Shown here piece by piece: positions 45,236 through 58,581 of a stretch of 61,151 nucleotides of DNA. Below the pieces are notes generated by a model, which ran no database searches, was not told where the DNA came from, and saw only the letters and a list, made by a program, of their open reading frames with translations. Source of the stretch: Planctomycetota bacterium. GTDB taxonomy: Bacteria; Planctomycetota; Planctomycetia; Pirellulales; UBA1268. The stretch lies in assembly GCA_016872555.1 (NCBI GenBank), contig VGZO01000026.1:1-61151 (forward strand), in the 5' to 3' direction. The position numbers and the translations under genes are program-made. Numbering within the stretch: position 1 is the first letter of the stretch; the number at the start of each line of letters is the position of its first letter.

Positions 45236-47460
45236 AGCTCGAGGTGATCCAACCCGACGCTCCTCCCCCCGGGCCGGCGGCCGCTGGCGCACCGCTGCCC
45301 CCGTGCTGCGCCCGTCCCGGCGCCGGTGAGCTCGGCTGGCAGTGCCCGATGCATCCCGACGTCACGGCGTCGGCCCCCGGAAGCTGCCCGGTGTGCGGGA
45401 TGGAGCTGGTCCCGATCGGTCAGGCCTCCACGGCGGCGGACGACGCGGCCCGGGCCCGGCGCCGGCTGGTGGTCTGTGCCCTGCTCGGCGGCTTGTTGAT
45501 GGCGGTGTCGATGACGGGGATGGCCGGCCACGCGCTGGGCATCACCGACGGCATCGTCGGCTGGCTGGCGGGGACGACCGGCAACGTCCTTCAACTACTG
45601 CTCGCCGCACCGCTGGTCCTGTGGGGTGGCTGGCCGATCCTCACCGGCGGCTGGGCCGGTTTCCGGCGCGGCCGGCCGACGATGTTCTCCCTGGTCGGGC
45701 TGGGGATCACGGTGGCGTTCGTCGCCAGCGTCGTCGCCACCGTCGCCCCGGGGCTGTTTCCGCCCGCGTTCCGCCGCCACGACGGCAGCGTCGAAACGTT
45801 TTTCGAATCGGCAGGGATGATCGTCGTCCTCGTGCTCGCGGGCCAGGCGCTCGAGTCGCGTGCCAGGCGCGGCACCGGAGCCGCGCTCCGCGCGCTTCTC
45901 GACCTCGCCCCACCCACCGCGGAGCGCCATCCCGGCGGCAAGACGGTGCCGCTCAGCCAGGTACGGCCGGGCGACCTCCTCCGTGTACGCCCCGGCGGGC
46001 GGATTCCCACCGATGCGACGCTGCTGGAGGGCACGACGACCTGCGACGAGTCGCTCCTCACCGGCGAGCCGCTGCCGGTGGCGCGCGGGCCCGGCGACAA
46101 ACTCCTCGGCGGTGCGATCAACGGTCCGGCGGCGCTGGTGATCCGCGCCGACACCGCGGCCGCCGGGGCGCTGGTGGCGCGGATCGCCCGGCTCGTGCGC
46201 GAGGCACAATCGCGGCGGGCGCCGATCGAGGCCCTTGCCGACCGGGCCGCGGCGGTGTTCACCCCGGCGGTGCTCGGTCTCGCCCTGGCCACGTTTCTCG
46301 GCTGGGCCGCGTTCGGCCCGGAACCGCGGCTCGCCCTGGGCCTCGTGTCCGCGGTCAGCGTGCTGGTGATCGCCTGCCCCTGCAGCCTCGGATTGGCGAC
46401 GCCGCTGTCGATGACCGTGGCGATCGGCCGCGGGGCGCGCGAGGGGATCCTCGTCCGTAGCCCCGCCGCCCTCGAGTCCCTGGCCGCCGCGACGCTGTAC
46501 ACGTTCGACAAGACCGGAACCCTGACCGCCGGGGCGCCGCGCGTCGTCGGCTCGCTGGCGGTTCCCGGGAGGGTGCCCGCGGCGCACTCCCTGCTCGGCA
46601 TGGTGGCGGCCGTGGAAAAGGTGAGCGAGCACCCGCTGGCCAAGGCGTTTGCCGTCGCCGCCGCCGGGGAGCCGATCCCGCCGGTGGCGGATGCGACCGC
46701 CGTGATCGGGCGCGGGATCCGGGGGCGGTGCGGCGATCGCGCCGTGGTGGTGGGAACCGCCGGCCTGCTCGGTGACGACGGGATCGAGCTGACGCCGCTG
46801 CAAACCGGTCCGGCGGCTGAGTGGGTGGCCGAGGCCACTGCCGCCGGACAGACGCTCGTGTTCGCCGCCGTCGATGGCCACCTCGCCGGTGCCTTCGCGA
46901 TCACCGATCCGCCCCGCGACGACGCCGCCGACGTCGTCGGCTTCCTGCGGCGGCGCGGCGCGGGGATCGAACTGCTCTCCGGCGACCGCCCCGCGGCCGC
47001 CGAGCATCTCGCCCGTCTGGTGGGGATCGAGCGAGTCGCCGGCGGACTGTCGCCCGAGGACAAGGCAGACCGGGTGACCGCCCTGCGCCGGCAGGGGCAG
47101 CGGGTGGCCTTCGTCGGCGACGGGATCAACGACGCGGTCGCGCTGGCCGCCGCCGACGTCGGCCTGGCCATGGGGGAAGGCGCCGACGTGGCGATCGGGA
47201 GCGCCGACATCACGCTCCTCACCGGCGGGCTGGCGGCAGTGCCCCGCGCGGTCGCGTTGGCCGACGCGACGATGGCCAACGTGCGGCAGAACCTCGTCCT
47301 CGCGACCGTCTACAACCTCGTCGCCCTGCCCGTCGCCGCCGGCCTCCTCTACCCGCTGTTCGGGCACGTCACCAGCCCGATGCTCGCGGCGGCGGCGATG
47401 AGCATCAGCTCGCTGTCGGTGATCGCCAACGCCCTGCGGCTGCGCCGCGGGGGGCGATAG
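45232..47460 (+). CDS. Copper-type P1B ATPase with an N-terminal heavy-metal-binding domain
   Basis: 742 aa. The first 60 residues carry CC, then WQCPMHPDV and GSCPVCGMELVP, a heavy-metal-binding domain of the kind found in CopB/SilP-type pumps. Further on: TGEPLPV (actuator), CPC near 381 in ACPCSLG, phosphorylated aspartate in DKTGTLT near 425, SEHPLAK with the HP motif, and GDGINDAVALA. It would export copper (or silver) from the cytosol. The number of transmembrane segments fits P1B pumps. The gene begins inside the trpD stop. Confidence 0.9.
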   Translation: MKLEVIQPDAPPPGPAAAGAPLPPCCARPGAGELGWQCPMHPDVTASAPGSCPVCGMELVPIGQASTAADDAARARRRLVVCALLGGLLMAVSMTGMAGHALGITDGIVGWLAGTTGNVLQLLLAAPLVLWGGWPILTGGWAGFRRGRPTMFSLVGLGITVAFVASVVATVAPGLFPPAFRRHDGSVETFFESAGMIVVLVLAGQALESRARRGTGAALRALLDLAPPTAERHPGGKTVPLSQVRPGDLLRVRPGGRIPTDATLLEGTTTCDESLLTGEPLPVARGPGDKLLGGAINGPAALVIRADTAAAGALVARIARLVREAQSRRAPIEALADRAAAVFTPAVLGLALATFLGWAAFGPEPRLALGLVSAVSVLVIACPCSLGLATPLSMTVAIGRGAREGILVRSPAALESLAAATLYTFDKTGTLTAGAPRVVGSLAVPGRVPAAHSLLGMVAAVEKVSEHPLAKAFAVAAAGEPIPPVADATAVIGRGIRGRCGDRAVVVGTAGLLGDDGIELTPLQTGPAAEWVAEATAAGQTLVFAAVDGHLAGAFAITDPPRDDAADVVGFLRRRGAGIELLSGDRPAAAEHLARLVGIERVAGGLSPEDKADRVTALRRQGQRVAFVGDGINDAVALAAADVGLAMGEGADVAIGSADITLLTGGLAAVPRAVALADATMANVRQNLVLATVYNLVALPVAAGLLYPLFGHVTSPMLAAAAMSISSLSVIANALRLRRGGR

Positions 47461-47471
47461 GCCGGGTGGCC

Positions 47472-48326
47472 TCAACCGCGCTCCAGCCCGGTCAGCGGCA
47501 CCGCCAGCCCGTCGTGGGCCAGCTCGATTCCCGGCGGGAGCCGTGCCGACACCTCGGCGTGGCCGAGCTCGTGGGACAAGTGCACCAGCAACGTCCGCCG
47601 GGCCCCGATCGACCGGGCCGTGTCGATCGCCTCGGCGAGCGAGAAATGGGTCGGGTGCCGCGTCGGCCGCAGGCAGTCGAGGACGAGGACGTCGAGGCCG
47701 GCCAGGAGCGGCCGCGTCGCCGCCGGGATCTCGTTGGTGTCGGTGCAGTAGGCGACGTCGCCGAACCGGAAACCGAGGACGTCGAACGGTCCATGGCGGA
47801 GGCGGAGCGGCACGGCGCGGGCTCCCAGCACCGTGAATGGTTCGGTCGAGATCGACTCGAGGGCGAGCTTCGGAACGCCGCCCCCGGGAGCGGGGATCGC
47901 CGCGAAAGCGTAGTCGAAGGCGAGCCGGATCCGGGCCTCGACCCGCGGTTCGCAGTACACCGGCACCGAGCGGCCGGAGTGGAAGCAGATCGGCCGGACG
48001 TCGTCGAGTCCGTAGACGTGGTCGACGTGATCGTGCGTGTAGAGGATCGCGTCGATCGCCGTCAGCCCGGCGTTCAGCAGTTGCTGGCGGAGATCGGGAG
48101 TGGTGTCGATCAGGAGCGTGCCGGCGGGGAGGCCCAGCGCCACACTCGTGCGGAACCGCCGGTCGCGGGGATCGGGGCTGGTGCAGGTGGGGCAACCACA
48201 GCCGACGACGGGGACGCCCACGCTCGTCCCGGTGCCGAGAAACAGCAACTGCCCGGCAATGTCGCGGCCGACCGCACGGGGCCGTGGTGTGGCACGGCCA
48301 GACCGGAAGGAGGGCGTGGCCATCAT
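47472..48326 (-). CDS. MBL-fold metallohydrolase, PhnP-like
   Basis: 284 aa. GTGTSVGVPVVGCGCPTC near residue 30 is the PhnP-type entry strand, with cysteines that can hold an extra zinc. The di-metal motif YTHDHVDHVYGLDD lies near 95, a second HG at RHGPF near 175, DTNEIP near 190 and LSHELGH near 250. PhnP is a cyclic phosphodiesterase of phosphonate breakdown, but no phn genes are nearby, so a general phosphodiesterase role is as likely. It diverges from secA and converges on the ATPase gene. Confidence 0.85.
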   Translation of the reverse strand: MMATPSFRSGRATPRPRAVGRDIAGQLLFLGTGTSVGVPVVGCGCPTCTSPDPRDRRFRTSVALGLPAGTLLIDTTPDLRQQLLNAGLTAIDAILYTHDHVDHVYGLDDVRPICFHSGRSVPVYCEPRVEARIRLAFDYAFAAIPAPGGGVPKLALESISTEPFTVLGARAVPLRLRHGPFDVLGFRFGDVAYCTDTNEIPAATRPLLAGLDVLVLDCLRPTRHPTHFSLAEAIDTARSIGARRTLLVHLSHELGHAEVSARLPPGIELAHDGLAVPLTGLERG

Positions 48327-48421
48327 GGGGAGGAAGTCGGCAAGTGGCCGATGAGCGGAGCGGCGGGAAGCGACCGCATGCTACTCGATCGGGTCGTGCG
48401 GTAGACCGGTCGAGGATCGCC

Positions 48422-48451
48422 TTGACCAGCCGCGGCCGAAACCGTGACAAT
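48422..48451 (+). promoter_or_regulatory. Candidate secA promoter
   Basis: TTGACC (48422-48427) and GACAAT (48446-48451) are 18 bases apart; a TG precedes the second hexamer's core. It lies in the 298-base divergent gap and would give a leader of about 165 bases before ATG 48625. Confidence 0.4.
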
Positions 48452-48624
48452 TATTCGGAGGTTAGCTGGCTCGGGAAAACCTGCCTTCCTGCCATCCGGC
48501 TGCCCGCCCCTCGATCGTCCCCGACGGTCTCCAGAACCCGGCGCCGGCAGGCGGCGGAGTCCGGCCACGTCAGCGTCGGGACCACCCGGCCCGTTTTCGC
48601 CCCCGCGGACCCGTTGATCCCGTC

Positions 48625-52164
<3,540 letters not shown>

Positions 52165-52207
52165 CGCGCCGTTCCGGCCGCTGCCTCACGCCCGTGATCG
52201 TTCCGGC

Positions 52208-53545
52208 ATGCTGCTCGATGTCGTCTATCTGCTGGTCGCGCTGCTCATCCTTCCCTGGGTGGCGTGGCGGAGGCTCTCGGGAGCGCGCCAAGTCGCCGCC
52301 CCGTGGGTGCGGTTCACCGGCGCGATCGCACCGCTCCCCGATCCGGCCGGGAGGCCGCGGATCTGGCTCCACGGCGTCAGTGTCGGTGAGGTGCAACTGC
52401 TCACCGCGCTCGCTGCCGAGATCGAGCGACAGGCCGAGGCCGCCGGGTGCCCCGTCGATTGCGTCGTCTCCAGTTCGACGACGACCGGGCTGGAGGTCGC
52501 GCGGAAGCGTTTCGGCACGGACCGTGTCTTCCCCTGCCCGCTCGACTTCTCCTGGGCGGTGGAGCGGGTCATCGACCGCTGCGCCCCCGCGTTGATCGTC
52601 CTCGGCGAACTGGAACTGTGGCCGAATCTTCTCGCGCGGGCCTGGCACCGTGGCATCCCGGTCGTCGTCGCCAACGCCCGGATGAGCCCGCGCAGTGCCG
52701 CCGGCTACGGCCGGATCGCACCGGTCGTCCGGCGGATGCTCTCCCGGGTGGCAGTCGTGGTGGCCCGGTCCGCCGAGGACGCAGCGCGGTTCGCGGCGCT
52801 CGGGGCGGGGCGGATCGTCGTCGCCGGTTCACTGAAGTACGACGGCGTCCGCGGTGACCGTGACCATCCCGACATCCACCGGCTGCAATCGCTCGCCGGC
52901 TTCACCCCCGACGACGTCGTGTTCCTCGCCGGAAGCACGCAGCATCCGGAGGAGGAACTGGCGCTGGCCACCTACCGCACGTTGGCGCCCCGGCATCCTC
53001 GGCTGCGGCTCGTGATCGTCCCGCGGCACGTCGAACGCGCGCCGGCGATCGCCGCGCTGCTCGATCGCGCCGGCGTGCCCTGGCAGCGGCGCAGCCGGCT
53101 CGACGCGGGTCACCCCCCCCCCGCCACCACGGTCTTGCTCGTCGATACGACCGGTGAGTTGGCCTGGTGGTGGGGTACGGCGGCCGTGGCGTTCGTGGGC
53201 GGCAGCCTCGACGGCCACCGTGGCGGGCAGAACATGCTCGAGCCGGCGGCCTACGGTACAGCCGTCTGCTTCGGTCCCCACACGCGCAACTTCGCCACCG
53301 AAGTGGCGACGCTGTTGGCCGCCGACGCCGCGACGGTGGTCGGCGACGGGAACGCGCTGACCGAGTTCGTGGGCCGTTGCCTCGACGACCCTGCATGGGC
53401 CGCCGCCCGCGGCGCCGAGGCCCGGGCGACGGTCGCGGCACATCGTGGCGCGACGGCCCTGACCGCCGCGCTCGTCCTCGAAAACGTCGCCGGCGGCGGC
53501 GGCGCGGGGGGCGGCCGTTGCCGGTCCCCGGAAAACCGTCCATAA
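52208..53545 (+). CDS. waaA: 3-deoxy-D-manno-octulosonic acid transferase (Kdo transferase)
   Basis: 445 aa. An N-terminal membrane anchor (LLDVVYLLVALLILPWVAW) precedes a GT-B glycosyltransferase with IWLHGVSVGEVQL, VSSSTTTGLEVARKRF, GELELWPN near 138 (the family's E-x-E-L-W-P-N site), and later VFLAGSTQHPEEE and GGSLDGHRGGQNMLEPAAYG. It adds Kdo to lipid A precursors at the inner membrane, implying LPS. It follows secA by 43 bases and is probably co-transcribed. The C-terminal Gly-rich tail is dispensable-looking. Confidence 0.9.
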   Translation: MLLDVVYLLVALLILPWVAWRRLSGARQVAAPWVRFTGAIAPLPDPAGRPRIWLHGVSVGEVQLLTALAAEIERQAEAAGCPVDCVVSSSTTTGLEVARKRFGTDRVFPCPLDFSWAVERVIDRCAPALIVLGELELWPNLLARAWHRGIPVVVANARMSPRSAAGYGRIAPVVRRMLSRVAVVVARSAEDAARFAALGAGRIVVAGSLKYDGVRGDRDHPDIHRLQSLAGFTPDDVVFLAGSTQHPEEELALATYRTLAPRHPRLRLVIVPRHVERAPAIAALLDRAGVPWQRRSRLDAGHPPPATTVLLVDTTGELAWWWGTAAVAFVGGSLDGHRGGQNMLEPAAYGTAVCFGPHTRNFATEVATLLAADAATVVGDGNALTEFVGRCLDDPAWAAARGAEARATVAAHRGATALTAALVLENVAGGGGAGGGRCRSPENRP

Positions 53546-53605
53546 TCCGGCCCTCGGCATCGGCCTACCGGACTGCGAATCCACCATCACGACGAGGAAC
53601 CGGAC

Positions 53606-54793
<1,188 letters not shown>

Positions 54794-54864
54794 CGAGCCC
54801 GCGCCGCAGCCGCCGCTGATGCGGTGACGAAGGTGTGGACGAATCGAGTGCTCACAGCCGAGGG

Positions 54865-55767
54865 ATGCCCGCCGCCGTGACGGACTCGATAGGGTTCCGG
54901 AGAATCTCCCGCCGGTCGGCCGGCGCCGACGACGTCGGTGCCGCGCTCGCCACCGGCGCCCTCGCCCTGGCAGGGGCGCTCCCCCTCGCATGCGCCGGAG
55001 TGCTCGTCGTCCGCCGGTTGGCGGGAGGCCTCCCGGGGGGTGGGCGCCCCGCCGGCATGCTGGCGGTGGCGCTGACCGGCGTCGGATTCGTGGTCGCCGC
55101 CGACCTGATCGCCCGGGCAGCCGCAGGGCGGTCCGACGAGAGGGCGCCGGGGATGGCGTGGCAACCGATCGCTGCACGGATCGCCCTCTGCTGCGCGGTG
55201 GCGGCACTGGCGCCCCCTTGGCCGTGGCGGGGGACGGCGTGGCCGGCGGTGGCGACAGCCGGGGCCGCGATGACGGCGGCGCTGGTGCGGGTGCCGCGCC
55301 GCCGCGCCGTGGCCAGGACCATGGCCGAGCCGGAGGCACGACACCGAGCGGCGCAGGCGCCACTGGGGGCGTGTGCTGTCGGTGGTGGGCCCACGGCGTC
55401 CCCCGCCGAGGCCTCCGGTGGAGCCCTCTCGCAACGGCTGATGCGTTTCCATCGAGCGGACACGATGACCGACCGCATCGAGGGCACGGTGGTCGTCGTC
55501 GTCCCGCCGGGGGAGCGCTCGGCACCGACCCATGTCGCGTTCTGCCCGCCCTTCTCCGTGAGCCCGCTGATCACGATCGCCGCCGTCGAAGCAGCGACGG
55601 AAGCGGAGGCCGATGCGGTCGAAACACTCCCCTGGGGCACCCGGATCGAGTGCCGCCTCGAGGATGCGGCCGACGACCCGGTGGAGGTCGTCGTCTCGTT
55701 CACGGCCGACGGACCGATGCCCTCCTCCGGACGATCCACCGCGGTCCCCGTCACACCGGATCCCTGA
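54865..55767 (+). CDS. Hypothetical membrane protein (300 aa)
   Basis: Two or three hydrophobic stretches occur in the first 150 residues (GALALAGALPLACAGVLVV; TAWPAVATAGAAMTAALV). A proline/alanine linker follows, and then a C-terminal soluble domain with IEGTVVVVVPPGERSAPTHVAFCPPFSVSPLITIAAV and FTADGPMPSSG. The latter looks like a beta-rich domain. No family was recognised. The start is uncertain: ATG 54865 or an in-frame GTG at 54835, both with weak ribosome sites. It precedes the 37-aa gene and the sugar-nucleotide gene on the same strand. Confidence 0.6.
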   Translation: MPAAVTDSIGFRRISRRSAGADDVGAALATGALALAGALPLACAGVLVVRRLAGGLPGGGRPAGMLAVALTGVGFVVAADLIARAAAGRSDERAPGMAWQPIAARIALCCAVAALAPPWPWRGTAWPAVATAGAAMTAALVRVPRRRAVARTMAEPEARHRAAQAPLGACAVGGGPTASPAEASGGALSQRLMRFHRADTMTDRIEGTVVVVVPPGERSAPTHVAFCPPFSVSPLITIAAVEAATEAEADAVETLPWGTRIECRLEDAADDPVEVVVSFTADGPMPSSGRSTAVPVTPDP

Positions 55768-55780
55768 GGCATCGGCTTCC

Positions 55781-55894
55781 ATGGCCCGCTGGCCGCAACG
55801 ACTGTGGACGACGCTGTTCACCTACACGGTGATCTTCTTCGGGTTTCCCCTGCTGGCGTGGCTGCTGTACCGCTGGGTCCGGGGAGGAGGGTAG
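55781..55894 (+). CDS. Small membrane protein (37 aa)
   Basis: MARWPQRLW is followed by one hydrophobic helix (TYTVIFFGFPLLAWLLY) and a positively charged end (RWVRGGG). Its stop is only 3 bases before the next gene start, which suggests an expressed frame rather than a chance one. A clear ribosome site is not seen (CATCGGCTTCC). Function unknown. Confidence 0.45.
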   Translation: MARWPQRLWTTLFTYTVIFFGFPLLAWLLYRWVRGGG

Positions 55895-55897
55895 ACG

Positions 55898-57367
55898 ATG
55901 GATTCCGCCGGCCACCGGCTCGACGAACCCTCCCCCACGCTGGTGGCGGCGCTGCGCGGCGCCGATCAACTCGGCGTCCTCGCCCACTGGGAGCGCCTCG
56001 ACGCCGCTGCACGGGAGCGACTGCTCGCGCAGGTGACGGCCATCGATTGGGGGCTCGTCGCCGATCTCACCCGGCGTGTCCGGCGCGGACACCTCGCCCC
56101 TCCTGCCGGGGACACGTCGTTCGATCTGGCGAGCGCCGAGTCTCCCCCCTGTCGTCCCCTCCGCGGTGCGGATCCGACTGTCGCCGCCCGCGGCCGGGAG
56201 GCACTGGCGGCCGGCGCGGTCGGGGCGATCCTTGTCGCAGGTGGACAGGGCACACGCTTGGGGTGCACCGGGCCGAAGGGGCTGTGCGCCGTGGGGCCGC
56301 TGTCGCAGGCCACGTTGTTCGACGTGCTTCTCGGCCGACTCGCGGCCATCGGCCGCCGCTACGGACGCGGAGTCCCCCTGGCGATCATGACCAGCGCCGC
56401 CACCGACGACGAGACGCGCCGCTTCCTGGCATCGCGGCAGTGGTGCGGGCTCGACCCGGACGACGTGTTCCTGTTCCGGCAACAGGACCTGCCGGCCTTC
56501 GACGCGGCCGATGGCAACATCCTCCTTGCCGCACCGGACCGCGTCGCCCTCGCCCCCGATGGCCACGGCGGCATGCTCTTGGCGCTGGCGGGCGTCGGGG
56601 GGCTCGAGTGGTTCGGCCGTCGCGGGGTCGCGACCGTCGCGAGTTTCCAGGTCGACAACCCGCTGGCACTGCCCCTCGATGCCGAGTTCCTCGGCGCCCA
56701 CCTCGATGCCGCCGCCGAGTTCACGCTCCAGGTGATCCGCAAGCGAGAGCCAGCCGAGCGCGTCGGGGTGATCGCCACCTCCGGAGGCGTGACCCGGGTC
56801 GTCGAATACAGCGATCTGCCCGCCACCGCCGCGGCCGAGCGGCTGGCCGACGGCCGGCTCCGCTTCCACGCCGGCAGCATCGCCGTGCATGCCTTCGCCC
56901 TCGAGTTCCTCGCCCACTGCGCGGCGCGTGGCGACGCCCTCCCGCTCCACGCAGCGCGTAAGGCGGTCCCGTTCGTCGACGCCGACGGCCGCCACCATGC
57001 CCCACGCGCGCCCAACGCGGTGAAGTTCGAACGCTTCATCTTCGACATCCTCCCCCTGGCGAGGCGGGTGTGCGTCGTCGAGCTCGAGCCGGGCGAGGGA
57101 TTCGCCCCGCTCAAGAATCCCAGCGGTGCGGCGGCCGACACACCGGAGCACGTGCGCGAGGCACTGATCGCCCGCGACCGGGCGATTCTGGCCGCAGCGG
57201 GAGTGACCGTCGACGAGGGGGTCGTCGTCGAGCTCGACGCCGCCACGATCCTCGACGCCGACGACGTCACTCTGGCCTTGCCCCCGGGAACGCGGATCAG
57301 CGCATCTGCCGTCATCCGCGCGGACCCGATAACGCCACGCGGGACCGGCGGTGGCGAGTTCCGGTGA
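55898..57367 (+). CDS. UDPGP type 1 family nucleotidyltransferase (UDP-sugar pyrophosphorylase)
   Basis: 489 aa. The nucleotide-binding motif GGQGTRLGCTGPKG is at about 115-128, in the form used by eukaryote-type UDP-N-acetylglucosamine pyrophosphorylases. SFQVDNPLALPLD near 250 and NAVKFERFIFDILPLA near 370 support this. It joins UTP and a hexose-1-phosphate. Whether the substrate is GlcNAc-1-P or another sugar is not settled. It sits ahead of a mannose-1-phosphate guanylyltransferase gene, so the pair feeds polysaccharide or glycan synthesis. Confidence 0.85.
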   Translation: MDSAGHRLDEPSPTLVAALRGADQLGVLAHWERLDAAARERLLAQVTAIDWGLVADLTRRVRRGHLAPPAGDTSFDLASAESPPCRPLRGADPTVAARGREALAAGAVGAILVAGGQGTRLGCTGPKGLCAVGPLSQATLFDVLLGRLAAIGRRYGRGVPLAIMTSAATDDETRRFLASRQWCGLDPDDVFLFRQQDLPAFDAADGNILLAAPDRVALAPDGHGGMLLALAGVGGLEWFGRRGVATVASFQVDNPLALPLDAEFLGAHLDAAAEFTLQVIRKREPAERVGVIATSGGVTRVVEYSDLPATAAAERLADGRLRFHAGSIAVHAFALEFLAHCAARGDALPLHAARKAVPFVDADGRHHAPRAPNAVKFERFIFDILPLARRVCVVELEPGEGFAPLKNPSGAAADTPEHVREALIARDRAILAAAGVTVDEGVVVELDAATILDADDVTLALPPGTRISASAVIRADPITPRGTGGGEFR

Positions 57368-57442
57368 TTTCCCCGCGGGTGGGCCGAGGACCGCACGACG
57401 GATCGGCGACGAGCGACGCGTGTTTCCTCACGGAGGTCGGTG

Positions 57443-58522
57443 ATGCTCCACGTGGTGATCATGGCGGGTGGATCGGGTACGCGGTTCTGGCCCGCCAGTC
57501 GGGCGGCGCTTCCCAAGCAGCTGTTGCGCCTGGCCGGCGAGCGGACGCTGCTGCAGGCCACCGTCGATCGCCTGTCGGGGTTGGTTGCACCCGAGCAGGT
57601 GCTCGTCGTCACCGCCGAGCGGCTCCTGCCCACCGTGCGGGAACAGCTTCCCGACGTACCGGCATCGGCGTTGGTGGGGGAGCCGTGCAAGCGCGACACC
57701 GCCCCCTGCATCGCGCTTTCGGCCCTGCTCGTGTCGCGTCACGACCCCGAGGCGACGCTCGCGGTGATGCCCTCCGACCATGTCATCAGCCCCGCCGAGT
57801 CCTTTCGTAACGCGATCCGCCAGGCAGCCGCTCTCGTCGACGCCCAACCGGCCCGGTTGGTCACGTTCGGCATCAAGCCGACCTACCCGGCCGAGGTCTT
57901 CGGCTACATCCAGCAGGGGGAGAAACTGGCCGACGCCGGGCCCGCCGTGGTGAACCGTGTCGCCCACTTCAAGGAGAAGCCGCCAGCGGCAGTGGCAAGG
58001 GAGTACCTCGCCGCCGGCACCTACCTGTGGAACGCCGGGATCTTCGTGTGGAAGGCACGGACGATCATCGAAGCGCTCCTCGCACGCCAGCCGGAGTGCA
58101 TGGAGCGGCTGCAACGGGTCGTGGCAGCCTGGGATCGCCCCGATCGGGACGCCGTCTTCGCCCGGGAGTTCGCGGCGATCCACGGGATCTCGATCGACTA
58201 CGCGGTCCTCGAGCACGCCCGCGACGTCGTCGTCATCGAGGCGCCATTCGGTTGGGACGACCTCGGCGGCTGGTCGGCGGTCGCCCGCCAGCGGGGTACC
58301 GACAGCGAGGGCAACACCGTCGTCGGCCGCCACCTCGGCATCGACTCGGTACGGACGATCGTCCACGCCGACGGTGACCATCTCGTCGTCACGATGGGAT
58401 TGAAGGATATGCTGGTGGTACACACTCCGGATGCCACGCTCGTCGCCGACCGAGCCCACGAGGAATCGGTCCGCCGCGTGGTGACGGAACTGGAGAAACG
58501 CGGGTGGCGCGACTACCTCTGA
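57443..58522 (+). CDS. manC: Mannose-1-phosphate guanylyltransferase
   Basis: 359 aa. MAGGSGTRFWPASR (about 8-21) is the signature loop, and PKQLLRL, MPSDHVI, FKEKP and NAGIFVWKA follow in order. It makes GDP-mannose from mannose-1-phosphate and GTP. The C-terminal phosphomannose isomerase domain of bifunctional enzymes is absent. ATG 57443 follows a CGGAGG site; a GTG one codon earlier is possible. Confidence 0.92.
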   Translation: MLHVVIMAGGSGTRFWPASRAALPKQLLRLAGERTLLQATVDRLSGLVAPEQVLVVTAERLLPTVREQLPDVPASALVGEPCKRDTAPCIALSALLVSRHDPEATLAVMPSDHVISPAESFRNAIRQAAALVDAQPARLVTFGIKPTYPAEVFGYIQQGEKLADAGPAVVNRVAHFKEKPPAAVAREYLAAGTYLWNAGIFVWKARTIIEALLARQPECMERLQRVVAAWDRPDRDAVFAREFAAIHGISIDYAVLEHARDVVVIEAPFGWDDLGGWSAVARQRGTDSEGNTVVGRHLGIDSVRTIVHADGDHLVVTMGLKDMLVVHTPDATLVADRAHEESVRRVVTELEKRGWRDYL

Positions 58523-58581
58523 CTGTCCGTGGACCAAGCCATCGATGGCCTTGGTCCGCTCGGCCGACCGCGGTGAACACC

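Noticed and set aside
47472-48326. Phosphonate-degradation locus suggested by the PhnP-like hydrolase
   Set aside because: No other phn gene lies within the window.
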